Below, in pieces: positions 42,606 through 54,028 of a stretch of 64,000 nucleotides of DNA. The notes under the pieces are model-generated. The model was not told where the DNA came from. It did not search any database and worked only from the letters and a program-made list of their open reading frames with translations. Positions within the stretch are counted from its first letter, which is position 1. Each line of letters begins with the position of its first letter. Both the position numbers and the translations under genes were made by a program. This DNA comes from Pseudo-nitzschia pungens (Eukaryota; Bacillariophyta; Bacillariophyceae; Bacillariales; Bacillariaceae), in contig CM074758.1 of assembly GCA_037355855.1 (NCBI GenBank), forward strand, positions 3,817,001 through 3,881,000, in the 5' to 3' direction.

Positions 42606-43531
42606 GTTGATCTTGATCTTCCTGTTGATTTGGGCCAAGGGCTGGGTTTGAAGACACTGCGCAGTGTGCTTATGGGCATCAGAACTCGTGACAATTGATC
42701 ATGGCCTCTCTTTCTTTCTGTTGATACCAGTCCATACCGGGGCAAGATCCTTGCTTTGTACAACATCACTACCAAGGCTGAAGCCATGGCCATGTTGTCT
42801 TTCCTGCCTATTTTTCTGGAGGCTCAGTATGGTTCTTGTGTTAGACAATGGTTCTCTTCTGAGTGCTTGACTGAAATGGAGGCTTACCATTGGGATGCTG
42901 ATGCCAATTGTGTTGTGGAAACTGCACCTGCTGCAGATCCAATGCAGGATGACTCTCTTCCCTTTTTGGTGATGGTGATGCCAGAGATTGGGAGCTTGTT
43001 GATGATGACTTGTCAGTTGACCTTGCCCCAGACCTCACTTTTGATCTAGATTTGCACTTCAACCTCCAAGCCCGTGCTGACAGTGGTGGTGGTGGCTTTG
43101 ATGACTCCCAATCCATGGATACTTTAGCTACAGGCACTTCCAACCTCACTGCTGTCCAGGCTTCACCGTTTGCAGGTGCTGCTCCTCCTGGAGGTGATCC
43201 TCCCAATGCTGCCAAGGCTGGTGCCTCCCCTGGTGTCTCTCCTGATGTCCCACCTGCAGTTCCTGATCCTCCCAATACTGCCATGGCTAGTGACTCCCCT
43301 GTGGCCTCTCCTGATGTCTCAACTGAAGTTCCTGCTGTCCTGCCTTCTGGTTTGCATGGTGGTGAGGAAGATGCAGCCTCTGCTTTGAGGCTTGGAGTTG
43401 CTGCTATTGCATTCTCCTCCAGCCATGATGCTAGTGTCAGTGATTTGAGCCATGCCAATGTCTCCACCAAATCAGCTCCGGCAACTCTTTTTTCTGTGCG
43501 ACAGACTCGGTTTCCTTCTGATCATGGTTAG
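42606..43531 (+). pseudogene. LINE-3 ORF1, second part
   Basis: Resumes ORF1 after the gypsy piece (Val-Asp-Leu-Asp-Leu-Pro-Val-Asp-Leu). It has a stop or shift near 42697 and a lost T in a T-run near 42965 that moves the frame. The last part (43010-43531) encodes the Asp-rich and Pro/Ala-rich C-terminus and ends TAG (43529-43531). The ORF2 ATG (43524-43526) overlaps the final codons, as in LINE-1. Confidence 0.75.
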
Positions 43532-46500
43532 ATCTTCTGGTATGAGGTTTGATGGGATGCCTTCCACACCCAATCCCATCAGTGCTTCTCCCGGTTCTCC
43601 CTTTTCCCCCTCCGACTCTTTCCCTGCTTCTCAATTTGTCCAATTAACTCTTCATGGAGACTCTCTTGCTGCTAAGGATTCTGATAGTTTTGGTCATCCT
43701 TTTCCTCAAGCTCCATCATCTAATTCCACCATCATCACCTTCCAAAACATTGGACCTCAGCGTAGAGCTGCTTTTATGTCCAGGTCCAAGCACAACTCCC
43801 TTCAATTTGTTAAGAGCAACGCCAGTGTGGCGCTTTTTGCTGAACATTGTTTGAATGAATCCAAACTCCTGCCCTGTGATCTTTTCAATCGGCGCATGAA
43901 GAATGTCTGTCCCTCAAGTTTTTTCTATCTTGCCAACAACAAGCATGAAGCTTCTGAATGCACATGGCTTCAGCCTGGAGGCACAGGATTTTCCATTGAC
44001 CAATTGTTTAGTTCTCACAAGGTTGCTCATGGGGCTGATCCTTCCGGTCTTGGAAGATGGTCCTTTGTCAAGTTTCATGGCAGGGATGGCTACACTGTCA
44101 CCATGTTTTCTGCCCACTGCCCAGTTGAAAATGATAGGGATCTTGGCTCAGTCTGGAATCAACAGTACCGCTACTTTCAAGCAGCTGAAAATCTTTTCAG
44201 TCCCAATCCATGCATCCTTTTTCACAGGGATTTGACTGCTGCCCTTCAGGTCTGTCTTGGGGCAGGTGACCAGGTCATTCTTGGGATTGATCAAAATGCT
44301 GATGTTAGGACTGACGGCTTGTCCTTTGAGCTTCAGGCTCTTGGTTTCAGAGAGGCTATCCTTACCCTTCATAGTCAGTCTTCTCCTCCTGCCACCCACA
44401 ACAGAAACACTACCAGAACGCCAATTGATGCCATTTGGGTCTCTGCGAATGTTGATGTTCTCAGGGCTGGGTATTGTCCCTTTGGTGGTGCCCAGGGTAT
44501 GGAATCTGACCATAGAATGCTTTGGATTGAAGTCTGTAATGGCAGCATCATGGGAAAAACTTTGCCTCCTCCTGTGAGTCTCTCTCATTCCAAACTCCAG
44601 TCCTCCCACCCTCATCTGCGTCAACGGTATTTCAAGCGTGTGAGGCACTGCTTTCTCAAGGCTGGAGTGTTTTCTCTCCAAGCTAAGCTGGAGCACCTAC
44701 TGGCTCAGTTTCAGTCTGGGGATATTTCTGTGCGCGCTGATCTCATCAATACATACGAAGTCCTCCATGAAACCTCCACCTCTCTCAGGCTCTCTGTTGA
44801 ACAAAACCTCTGCCACACTAGAGCTGGTTTGGTTCCATGGTCACCCCAGCTGCAAGTCTATCGTGATACAATTGACTTTTGGAGGCGTGTTGTTAAGTTG
44901 AGACAGGGTGTGTCCACCAGTCATACTGTTTTGAAAAGGTTGGCCTGCAAGCTATCTCTCTACAAAGGAGAACACAGTGATCTTTCAAGTGCTCTCCTCC
45001 ATCTGAAACAAGCTTACCGGCAATACCGGGCAGTAAAAAACTTGGCCCCATCATGGAGAGACTCCTTCAATCAAGGCCTGGTGGATGCACTTCTTGCTGA
45101 AGGCAAGCCTCACAACCAGAGTGCTCCCCAGATTCGTGCCAGGATGCGCAGGGAACGGCTTCAACGAGAACTTGGCCTTGCTGCTAGGTCTATTCGGGGA
45201 CGTGTCACCAAGTCAGCTGTCTTGAGAGCTATTGCAGTTGGCCATGATGGTGTTGAACAGGTCTTGGAGTCCCAGTCTACTATGGTTCCAGCTATGGCTG
45301 AATCCAATGTCAGGCGTCAACAGCAGTGTCTTGGCACTCCTTCCATGAATCCCTCCTTCATTCAAGATTTTGGCTACCTAGGCACTGCCCATGCTGCTAC
45401 CCAAGTCCTTGATGGCACATACATTCCTCCTCCTACCACTGACAAATACCTTTCTGAATTTCTTTCCTGTCTCAAAGTCCCTGACTCTATCCTGAGTTTG
45501 CCCCCCTTTGACTATTCAGTGTGTCCAGCTGACAATGCTGCTGCCTGGAAATGCCAGAGGGAACGCACAGCCAGTGAACCTTCTTGTTTGAGTTTTGCAC
45601 ACCACAAGGCTTTTGCCCTTGATCCACAGTTGAACAAGTTTGACACTCTCCTGAGATCCGTCCCATTGATTGTTGGCTTCTCTCCTTCTGCTTGGCAGGT
45701 CATCACTGATGTTGAGATCTTCAAGAAACCTGGTGAATATAGAGTGGATAAGATGAGGCTTATCCAGTTGATGTCTCCTGAGTTCCAAATCAACAACAAG
45801 ATGATTGGCAGACGCATTCTTGCCTATGCTGAACGTGCCAATGCAGTGGCTGTTGATCAACATGGTAGCAGGAAACACCACAAGGCCATCAACACCTGCC
45901 TGAACAAGAAGCTCATATGTGATGTGTTGCGGCAGAAGCGCAGATCTGGTGCTGTTGCTATGAATGATGCCAAGGGCTGTTATGATAGGATATCTCATCC
46001 CATTGCAGGTCTCACTCTGTGTGAGGTTCTCCTGTCTACTCTGCAACATGCCAAGCACCACATCAAAACTGGTTTTGGTCGGTCCGGCCCTGTGTATGGT
46101 GATGAACCTGTTCCTCTCAGTGGTTGTGGCCAAGGCAATGGTATTGGTCCAACTCTTTGGGCTTTGGTGTCAACAATTGTCTTCCGAATGATGCAACAGG
46201 CTGGGCATGGTGTCCATCTTATCACTTCATTGTCACTGCAACTGGTTTCTCTTGTGGGTTTTGCTTTTGTGGATGACACAGATTTGTTTTGTGCTGGCTC
46301 TGATTCCTCAACATCTGGTGAGGACTTGGCTGTTGACTTTCAAGAAGCTCTTGACAGATGGGCTGGTGGGATTATTGCCACTGGTGGTGCTATTGAACCT
46401 GCCAAATCCTTCTGTTATTTGATTGATTTCAAATGGAATGGATCCGGTTGGGACTATCGCTCAATTGCTGACATGCCTGGTGACTTCTCTGTTGCTGACA

Positions 46501-49208
46501 AGAATGGCAATCAAGCTACCCTGGATCGGTTTGAAGTTGACCATGCTGACAAGACCCTTGGGGTTTTTATCTCCATGGATGGCAATGAGGAAGCACAGAT
46601 TGCTCACATGCAGTCCCAGTCTCAGTCTTTTGGATCTCAACTCAAGGCTTCCAAGTGTGAGAAAAGAGCCTCCCTCTACACCTTCAAGTATTCGTTCATG
46701 AAGTCTGTTGAATACCCCATGCCTGTCACGCAACTTGATGAGGCCACCTGGACTAAGATTATTCACCCAGCTCTTGTTCCTGTGCTGAACAAAGCAGGGA
46801 TGTCCCAGACATTTCCTAGACATGTATTCTATGGTCCTTCCCTCTATCAAGGCTTTGGTTTCATCCATCCATACCTCCTCCAAGAGTTTAGCCATATTGC
46901 CACTCTCTTTCAGGAATCTGTCAGGTCCTCACAAACTGGTAGGATTCTCAGGCTCACTGCTGAGTCTCTCCGGCTTGAACTTGGATTTCCTCTTCATCTT
47001 GGTGTCACACCCTATCATCCTTTTGCTTCATACGTCACTCCTTGCTGGTACAAACATGTGTGGAAGTTTTTCTCTGTTCACCCTGTGAGCTTGGTTGAAG
47101 CCTTCCCAAATCTTCCTCTGCTACGTTCCAATGACTGTTATCTCATGCAAGCCTTTGTCAACGCTGGCTTCAGAGGTGCTGACTTGTCCCTCTTGAATCA
47201 CATTCGAATGTCCCTCAAGGCTATTTCCCTTGCTGATATTTGTACTCCAGATGGGACAAGGCTTACTCCCATGGCTTTCCAGCTGACATCCTCCAACCAC
47301 TTGAGAGATCATCTTGACTGGCCTAGATGTCCTCCCCCACCTTGGCCTCCAGCAGCTCAGCGCATATGGGTCAAGGCTCTTCAGACCTGTTTTCTTCCCC
47401 CTTGCCCACCCCCTGCAGCCAGGGCATTGGCTCCTTCTTTTCACCTTGGGCATTGGCTCTCTCCCCAGACAGCTTCTCTTTGGCCTTGGTTTTTGTCCTT
47501 ATCCACCAACAGAATATTCTCCAAAACTTCTACTGGCTGGATTGTGAGCACCTCCCAGGGCAGGGGCAGATACAGGGTCACTTCTGAACTCATTTCTGAT
47601 AAACCAGCATGTGCTGTTGTGCTTGTCTGCCCTGTTCTTTGCGGCCAAGTTGTACGTATGGTTGGGTCCTCAGCCTTTGTTTCTGAACCTCCTGATATGG
47701 ATCCTCTGGAGTATGATCCATTTGAGTCTCTTCCAGACTCCCCTGCAGATGCCTTTGATGCACTCTGTGAGTCTCCAAGAGTACTTCTCCACAAATATTC
47801 CCTACCACAGGTTGGCTGTCAGCACCTTGTTGATGCTATTCAGAGTGGTACTGCCAGTGCTGTATGTGATGGTTCATTTGATCTGGACCTTCTCAGAGGA
47901 ACTTCTGCTTTCATTCTGTCACCCAATACCTCCACCAAGTCTGCTTCATTGTTCCTCACTGGCTGTAATTTTGTTAGTGGATCCCCTGAGGATCAGTCAT
48001 CCTATAGGAGTGAACTGGCAGGTATCATTGGGGTTCTCACCTGTTGCACCGCTCTGGTGAGTCTTTTTGATATTGCTTCTGGCTCTATCAACATTGCCCT
48101 GGATGGTGACACAGCTCTCAAACAGGCTCAGGGATCCTGGCCTTTGGTTATTTCCCAGAAGTCTTTTGATTATGTTTATGTCATCAGAAACATGATTTCT
48201 GCCCTGCCAATCTCTGTGCACTTTCAGTGGGTTCAGGGCCATCAAGCTGGAATCTTTCTTGATTGGTGGGCACTTCGCAATCATCAGGTTGACAGCATGG
48301 CCAAGGCATTTCTCTCTATCCATAGAGCTTCTGCCTATCACTATCCCAGACTTGTGTTTGAGCCCTGGGCTTTTTCTCTCAATGGATGCAAATGTTCAAG
48401 GTTTGATCAGAATGCTTTGCATGTTGCTATTTCTGGTCCTCCTCTTCTCCAATACTGGCAGACCCACCATGATATCCCAATTCCACAACCTGTTTTGAAT
48501 TCCATCCATTGGTGTGCCCATCAGTCTGCTTTCAAGCGTCTCCCTCCTGGCATGCAACGGTGGTTTGTCAAGTTTGCTTCTGGTTACATTGGTGTTGGCA
48601 ACCAGCTCCTTCACTACCAGTATCAGGATCACTCCAGGTGCCCATTGTGTGATGCAGACAAGGAGAAGGTGTCTCATGTGCTCTCCTGCAAGGACCCTGG
48701 GGTTGTCATGCATAGTGTGTCTGCCTTCAAGGGTCCCCTGCAGCAGAGGCTTGAGGTTGAGCAGACTGATCCATCATTAGTTGTTGCCATTGTGGATCTT
48801 CTCACCAGAGTTCGGAAGGGCCAGAACATTTATCCATCATCCGACTCCCTTGCAATTGCTTCTGCTGTCAGGGCACAGAGGACTATTGGTTGGCACAACT
48901 GGCTTCTTGGTAGGTGGTCTCCTCTTTGGCATCAAATCCAGGCTGACTACTACTCCCACATTGAAGCAAGCGCTCCCCCAGACATTGGGCTACAGCTGTC
49001 ATCCATCAGTTCTTTCTTACCTCCTGGGATCTCTGGACTTATAGGAATGAACGACTCCATGGTCCTGGGGGAACCCTTGATGCTGAACAACACCAATCTC
49101 TTGATGCTTCCATTTCCTCTGAATTGGCCATTGGTGCAGCTGGTGCACTTCCCCAGTCACACTCCCTTTTACAAACCCCTTTCCAAGTCCTACAAGGTTA
49201 CACCCTGA
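43452..49208 (+). pseudogene. LINE-3 ORF2 (C-terminal frameshift)
   Basis: Very similar to LINE-1 ORF2 over most of its length, with the same endonuclease, RT (FVDD), RNase H (CDGSFD, LDGDTAL) and zinc knuckle. Nine residues are missing in RT near 46017 (Gln-Ser-Phe-Gly-Val-Pro-Ala-His-Val), just after the first catalytic Asp region, which probably inactivates it. A frameshift near 48965 makes the last ~80 codons of this frame unrelated. The correct C-terminus continues in another frame to 49333 (LARKQYAAP, AWLTGP). The frame is open from 43452, and the conserved start is the ATG at 43524. Confidence 0.88.
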
Positions 49209-49333
49209 CTGCCAAGAGGCAGTGGCTTGCAACCATCCACCTTGCCAGGAAGCAGTATGCAGCACCTGCACCCCCGGTGCAGCCATACCAACGAGAGGCT
49301 GCTCTCCTACGGGCCTGGCTTACTGGACCTTAG

Positions 49334-49612
49334 GGTTGATTACACTTTGTACCTTGGTTTTTTGTCTTCTGTTCCTGCGTCTCATCCTGTCCCATCCCCT
49401 TTGATACTGGGTCTTCTCCCAATATCATCCCTTCTCATTTTCTTTCAAGTCCCTTTTTTGTGGGACTTGTTTGTCTTTTTCCCTACTTGATGTTCAAGGT
49501 TTGTTTGAAAATTTGACTCTCTGATGGAGGCGACGTTAAAGTCTGGTTACAGACTGAGTAATTTAGTTTCACCTTTGGTGATTAAAGTTATTTAAATACG
49601 TATATTAATTAA
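49334..49612 (+). promoter_or_regulatory. LINE-3 3' UTR and tail
   Basis: Holds GTCTGGTTACAGAC (near 49541) and CACCTTTGGTG (near 49571), followed by TATTTAAATACGTATATTAATTAA. It is near-identical to the end of LINE-4 except for a deletion just before the first hairpin. Confidence 0.6.
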
Positions 49613-49966
49613 TTCCCAGGCTCCCTGGTGTTTAACAGGGACATGATGATAGATTTGCCCTTGACCTCCAACCTATTAGCTCTCAAGCAGCTCAGACAAC
49701 AAGGAATCAATAAGGCGCTGCTCAGGGACAATGCCAAGAGAATAGAGCATACCTTCCGAATCAATGACAAGGTATGGTTGCAAGAACCGGACCCAGACAA
49801 GCTACAGCCACGAAGAACCGGACCTTTCCTGATTACCCAGGTCAATGAAAATGGTACAGTGAAACTGCAGAAAGCTCCCTCAGTAGTCGAAACAGTGAAC
49901 ATCCGGAAGCTAACTCCCTACAGGGAACCGGAGTTGGAGTCAATGACCATTCACTGGGCAGCTTAA
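49613..49966 (+). pseudogene. pol: Integrase C-terminus of element C
   Basis: The first 159 bp repeat 36246-36404. The true continuation starts at 49772 (Val-Trp-Leu-Gln-Glu-Pro-Asp-Pro-Asp-Lys) and includes GPFLITQVNENGTVKL. It stops at 49964-49966, 29 bp before the 3' LTR. Confidence 0.85.
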
Positions 49967-49995
49967 AGCAGGATTCGTTCAATCATGAGGCACTA

Positions 49996-50301
49996 TGTGA
50001 CATGCTAGCATAGCGAGCATGAACAACGATTGAATAATTAACCGAATCCCACATACGAGCCACCCGGCGTTAAATATGAGAGCTGATCGGCGTTTAAATA
50101 TAAGAGCTGACCGGTGTTTGAATTGAATTCAAACTGTACGCCGGACACCCCAGCAATGCATGTGTGCCGGTATTCAAATAGTAGCAAGGCACGCTTGCAA
50201 ATATTCAAATGTTCACACGAAAATCGAAAAGCTCTCTTAAAGAGTTGAAATATTTGTCACAATTTTATACTACTCCGAATTTTCTACTTTAGAGTGTAAC
50301 A
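49996..50301 (+). repeat. 3' LTR of element C
   Basis: 306 bp. It matches 30662-30991 but lacks one 24-bp internal unit and differs at a few bases, including CG versus CA in CTAGC(G/A)TAG. Confidence 0.88.
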
Positions 50302-50871
50302 ACTATTTGTGAAAGAGTCCATCATACAGTTGCTGATATTCTCGGAGTTCTGGTACATGTTAATCCACCTCAAGCCAATACCAGAGCCAGCCAGCTCATG
50401 GACAATGCTCTATCAACATGCATGCATGCCTCCAGTTGTGCTGTCAATGCTGCTCTACTGGCATCCCCAGGGTCCCTAGTGTTTAACCGGGACATGATGA
50501 TTGATCTACCACTGACCTCTAACTTGCTGGTGTTGCAACAACTTCGACAGCAGGGGATTAACAAGAATCTGCTCCAAGACAACGCCAAAAGACTTGATCA
50601 TACCTTCCAAGTCAATGATAAGGTATGGATACAAGAGCTGGATCCCGATAAACTCCAACCCCGAAAGATAAGTCCCTTTCTGATTACACAAGTCAATCCA
50701 AATGGTACTGTAGAGATATAGAGATAGCCCTAAGTGGTTGAAACAGTGAATATTCAGAAGATTACACCGTATCAGGAACCGACTCAACAGAATCCATTAA
50801 ATGAATCTCCGAACCTTCAATTGAGCCAATCAAATGACTTAGATTGCTCAATGAGTCACTGGACAGCTTAA
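50302..50871 (+). pseudogene. pol: Integrase of element D, second part
   Basis: Continues from 30661 (Ala-Ile-Cys-Glu-Arg-Val-His-His) through the catalytic Glu. A TAG appears near 50719-50721 after a short indel. The remaining tail (Ser-His-Trp-Thr-Ala) ends at about 50871, about 30 bp before the LTR. Confidence 0.82.
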
Positions 50872-50901
50872 TCGTGGAATTTGTTCAATCATGAGACACT
50901 A

Positions 50902-51224
50902 TGTAATATGCTAGCACAAGCTAGTAGTGTTACGACTGAATAATTAACCGAATCTCATTTGGGAATCAAATATAAAGATATTCAGATATGTACATACCAT
51001 ATGTACATGCCATTAACTATAGTTGAGTCCCAGATTGAAATGTATGCCTAATCGGATGACTCGACAAAGGACTAACGTTTATGGCAAGAGCATGCCTAAT
51101 TTAGCATATGTCAAGCATGCGCCACCATCGAAAAGTTAATGCATTCCGATTATTAATGTTTTGTAAATTCTCTAAGCACACACAATTTAATACTACTCCA
51201 AAATTTCTACCTTAGAGTGTTACA
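50902..51224 (+). repeat. 3' LTR of element D
   Basis: 323 bp, TGTAATATGCTAGC to TGTTACA. It belongs to the same clan as the A and C LTRs with a different middle. The right flank CCCCTGCAATTGC is LINE-4 sequence. The left partner LTR is absent. Confidence 0.82.
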
Positions 51225-52016
51225 CCCCTGCAATTGCTTCTGCTGTCAGGGCACAGAGGACTATTGGTTGGCACAACTGGCTTCTTGGTAGGTGGTCTCC
51301 TCTTTGGCATCAAATCCAGGCTGACTACTACTCCCACATTGAAGCAAGCGCTCCCCCAGACATTGGGCTACAGCTGTCATCCATCAGTTCTTTCTTACCT
51401 CCTGGGATCTTTGGACCTATAGGAACGAACGACTCCATGGTCCTGGGGGTACCCTTGATGCTGAACAACACCAATCTCTTGATGCTTCCATCTCCTCTGA
51501 ATTGGCCATTGGTGCAGCTGGTGCACTTCCCCAGTCACACTCCCTTTTACAAACCCCTTTCCAAGTCCTACAAGGTTACACCCTGACTGCCAAGAGGCAG
51601 TGGCTTGCAACCATCCACCTTGCCAGGAAGCAGTATGCAGCACCTGCACCCCCGGTGCAGCCATACCAACGAGAGGCTGCTCTCCTACGGGCCTGGCTTA
51701 CTGGACCTTAGGGTTGATTACACTTTGTACCTTAGTTTTGACTTCTGTTCCTGCTTCTCATCCTGTCGCATCCTTTTTGATACTGGGTCTTCTCCCCCTA
51801 TCTTCATTCCCATCTCACTTGCTCTCAAGTCCCTTTTTTGTGGGACTTGTTTGTCTTTTTCCCTACTTGATGTTCAAGGTTTGTTTGAAAAATTTGTCGT
51901 TCTACCACTTGGGGTCCTGACTCTCTGATGGAGGCGACATTAAAGTCTGGTTACAGACTGAGTAATTTAGTTTCACCTTTGGTGATTAAAGTTATTTAAA
52001 TACGTATATTATTATT
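51225..52016 (+). mobile_element. LINE-4: 3' end of a LINE copy
   Basis: Plus orientation. It corresponds to about 48847-49612 of LINE-3 (end of ORF2 in mixed frames, then the 3' UTR) and keeps the TCGTTCTACCACTTGGGGTC segment that LINE-3 lost. Hairpins lie near 51946 and 51976, and the tail is TACGTATATTATTATT. The upstream part was replaced by element D. The 3' flank GTAACTAGGTGCATGC recurs inverted beside LINE-5. Confidence 0.85.
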
Positions 52017-52157
52017 AGTAACTAGGTGCATGCAATAGCACCTGAACAGTATCCTCTGTAGACTCACTATTTGCCAGCACTCCGTGCTGTCCGTTTGTTA
52101 ACGCTCTCCTATTGCCGACGGGCAAATGATTACAAAGTGTTATTATTATGATACAAA
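52017..52157. other. Spacer between LINE-4 and LINE-5
   Basis: No gene. It begins with AGTAACTAGGTGCATGC, whose inverted copy starts at 54029. It ends in TTATTATTATGATAC, whose inverted copy is at about 54187-54201. Several TAATAA runs adjoin the LINE-5 tail. Confidence 0.6.
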
Positions 52158-54028
52158 TAATAATAATAATAATATACATATTTAAATAGTAACTTTACCC
52201 ACCTAAGGTGATACTAAATTACTCAGTCTGTATCCAGACTTTAACGTCGCTTCCATCAAACAGTCAGGACCCCAAGTGGTAGAAAGGCAAATTTTCAAAC
52301 AAACCTTGAACAACAAGCAGGAAAATAAACAAAACAAGTCCCACAAAAGAGGGACTGGAGAGAAAGTGAAGTGGGAAGGAAGATGGTGGGAGAAATAGAT
52401 GCTCTGGCCCTTCCTAACCCTGGTGAGAAGATCCACAATGGCAACAACCAATGATGGATCAGTCTGCTCAACTTCAAGCCTTTTCTGCAGGGGTCCCTTG
52501 AAGGCAGACACACTGTGCCAGACAGCCCCAGGATCCTTGCAGGAGAGCACATGAGAAACCTTCTCCTTGTCTGCATCACACAATGGGCACCTGGAGTGAT
52601 CCTGATGCTGGTAGTGAAGTAGTTGGTTGCCAACACCAATGCAACCAGAAGCAAACTTGACAAACCACCGTTGCATGCCAGGAGGGAGACGCTTGAAAGC
52701 AGACTGATGGGCACACCAATGGATGGAGCTCAAAACAGGTTGGGGAATGAGGATATCATGGTGGGTCTGCCAGTATTGGAGAAGAGGAGGACCAGAAATG
52801 GCAACATGCAAAGCATTCTGATCAAACCTTGAACACTTGCAGCCATTGAGGGAAAAAGCCCAGGGCTCAAACACAAGTCTGGGATAGTGATAGGCAGAAG
52901 CTCTATGGATAGAGAGAAATGCCTTGGCCATGCTGTCAACCTGATGATTGCGAAGTGCCCACCAATCAAGAAAGATTCCAGCTTGATGGCCCTGAACCCA
53001 CTGAAAGTGCACAGAGATTGGCAGGGCAGAAATCATGTTTCTGATGACATAAACATAATCAAAAGACTTCTGGGAAATAACCAAAGGCCAGGATCCCTGA
53101 GCCTGTTTGAGAGCTGTGTCACCATCCAGGGCAATGTTGATAGAGCCAGAAGCAATATCAAAAAGACTCACCAGAGCAGTGCAACAGGTGAGAACCCCAA
53201 TGATACCTGCCAGTTCACTTCTGTAGGATGACTGATCCTCAGGGGACCCACTAACAAAATTACAGCCAGTGAGGAACAATGAGGTAGTCTTGGTGGAGGT
53301 ATTGGGTGACAGAATGAAAGCAGAAGTTCCTCTGAGAAGGTCCGGATCAAATGAACCATCACATATAGCACTGGCAGTACCACTCTGAATAGCATCAACA
53401 AGGTGCTGACAGCCAACCTGTGGTAGGGAATATTTGTGGAGAAGTACCCTTGGAGACTCACAGAGTGCATCAAAGGCATCTGCAGGGGAGTCTGGAAGAG
53501 AATCAAATGGATCATACTCCAGAGGATCCATGTCAGTTGGTTCAGAAACAAAGGCAGAGGACCCAACCACACGTACAACTTGGCCACAGACAACAGGGCA
53601 GACAAGCACATCAGCACAGGCTGGTTTATCAGAAAGGATTTCAGAAGTGATTCTGTATCTGCCCCTGTGCTGGGAGGTGCCCACATTCCAACCCGCAGAA
53701 GTTTTGGAGAATAGTCTGTTGGTAGATGGAGACAAAAACCAAGGCCAAAGAGAAGCTGTCTGTGGAGAGAGCCAATGCCCAAGGTGAAAAGAAGGAGTCA
53801 ATGCCCTGGCTGCCGGGGGTGGACAGGGGGGAAGAAAACAGGTCTGAAGAGCCTTGACCCATAGGCGCTGTGCTGCTGGAGGCCAAGGTGGGGGACATCT
53901 AGGCCAGTCAAGATGATCTCGCAAGTGATTGGAAGATGTCAACTGGAAAGCCATGGGAGTAAGCCATGTCCCATCTGGAGTACAAATATCAGCAAGGGAA
54001 ATAGCCTTGAGGGACATTCGAATGTGAT
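52158..54028 (-). mobile_element. LINE-5: 5'-truncated LINE copy
   Basis: Minus orientation. The 3' tail and hairpins (CACCTAAGGTG near 52200; GTCTGTATCCAGAC near 52226) are at the left. Then come a 3' UTR with a ~560-bp deletion that removes the ORF2 end, and the last third of ORF2 up to about 54028. The tail region differs more from LINE-1, LINE-3 and LINE-4 than they do from each other. Confidence 0.87.
52203..54028 (-). pseudogene. LINE-5 ORF2 remnant: RNase H and zinc knuckle
   Basis: An open frame from the region after RT (His-Ile-Arg-Met-Ser-Leu-Lys-Ala-Ile) through RNase H (CDGSFD, SELAGI, LDGDTAL, WVQGHQ) and the C-x2-C-x8-H-x3-C knuckle (CPLCDADKEKVSHVLSC). After Lys-Gly-Gln-Ser-Ile-Tyr a deletion joins it to 3' UTR sequence. 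There is no RT or endonuclease, so it is not functional. Confidence 0.83.

Larger units (their letters stand above)
36405..49612 (+). mobile_element. LINE-3: long non-LTR retrotransposon (slightly 5' truncated)
   Basis: Plus orientation. It begins at a point matching about 18999 in LINE-1 (CTACCTTATTATTTAA), so about 375 bp of the 5' end are missing. The 5' region (36405-39730) carries a large minisatellite. ORF1 is at 39731-43531, interrupted by a gypsy piece (41935-42605). ORF2 is at 43524-49333, with defects. The 3' UTR has the same hairpins as LINE-1 and ends TACGTATATTAATTAA. It is flanked by the 159-bp repeat. Confidence 0.88.
30662..50301 (+). mobile_element. Ty3/gypsy LTR retrotransposon C (host of fold-back element and LINE-3)
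   Basis: 5' LTR 30662-30991, broken gag 31121-32132, pol 32133-36404 and 49613-49966 with stops, 3' LTR 49996-50301. Flanks GCTAT (30657-30661) and ACTAT (50302-50306) are a 5-bp TSD with one change, and the integrase of D reads on once C is removed. It carries a 555-bp TIR element and LINE-3. At least five nonsense codons and several frameshifts are present. Confidence 0.85.
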
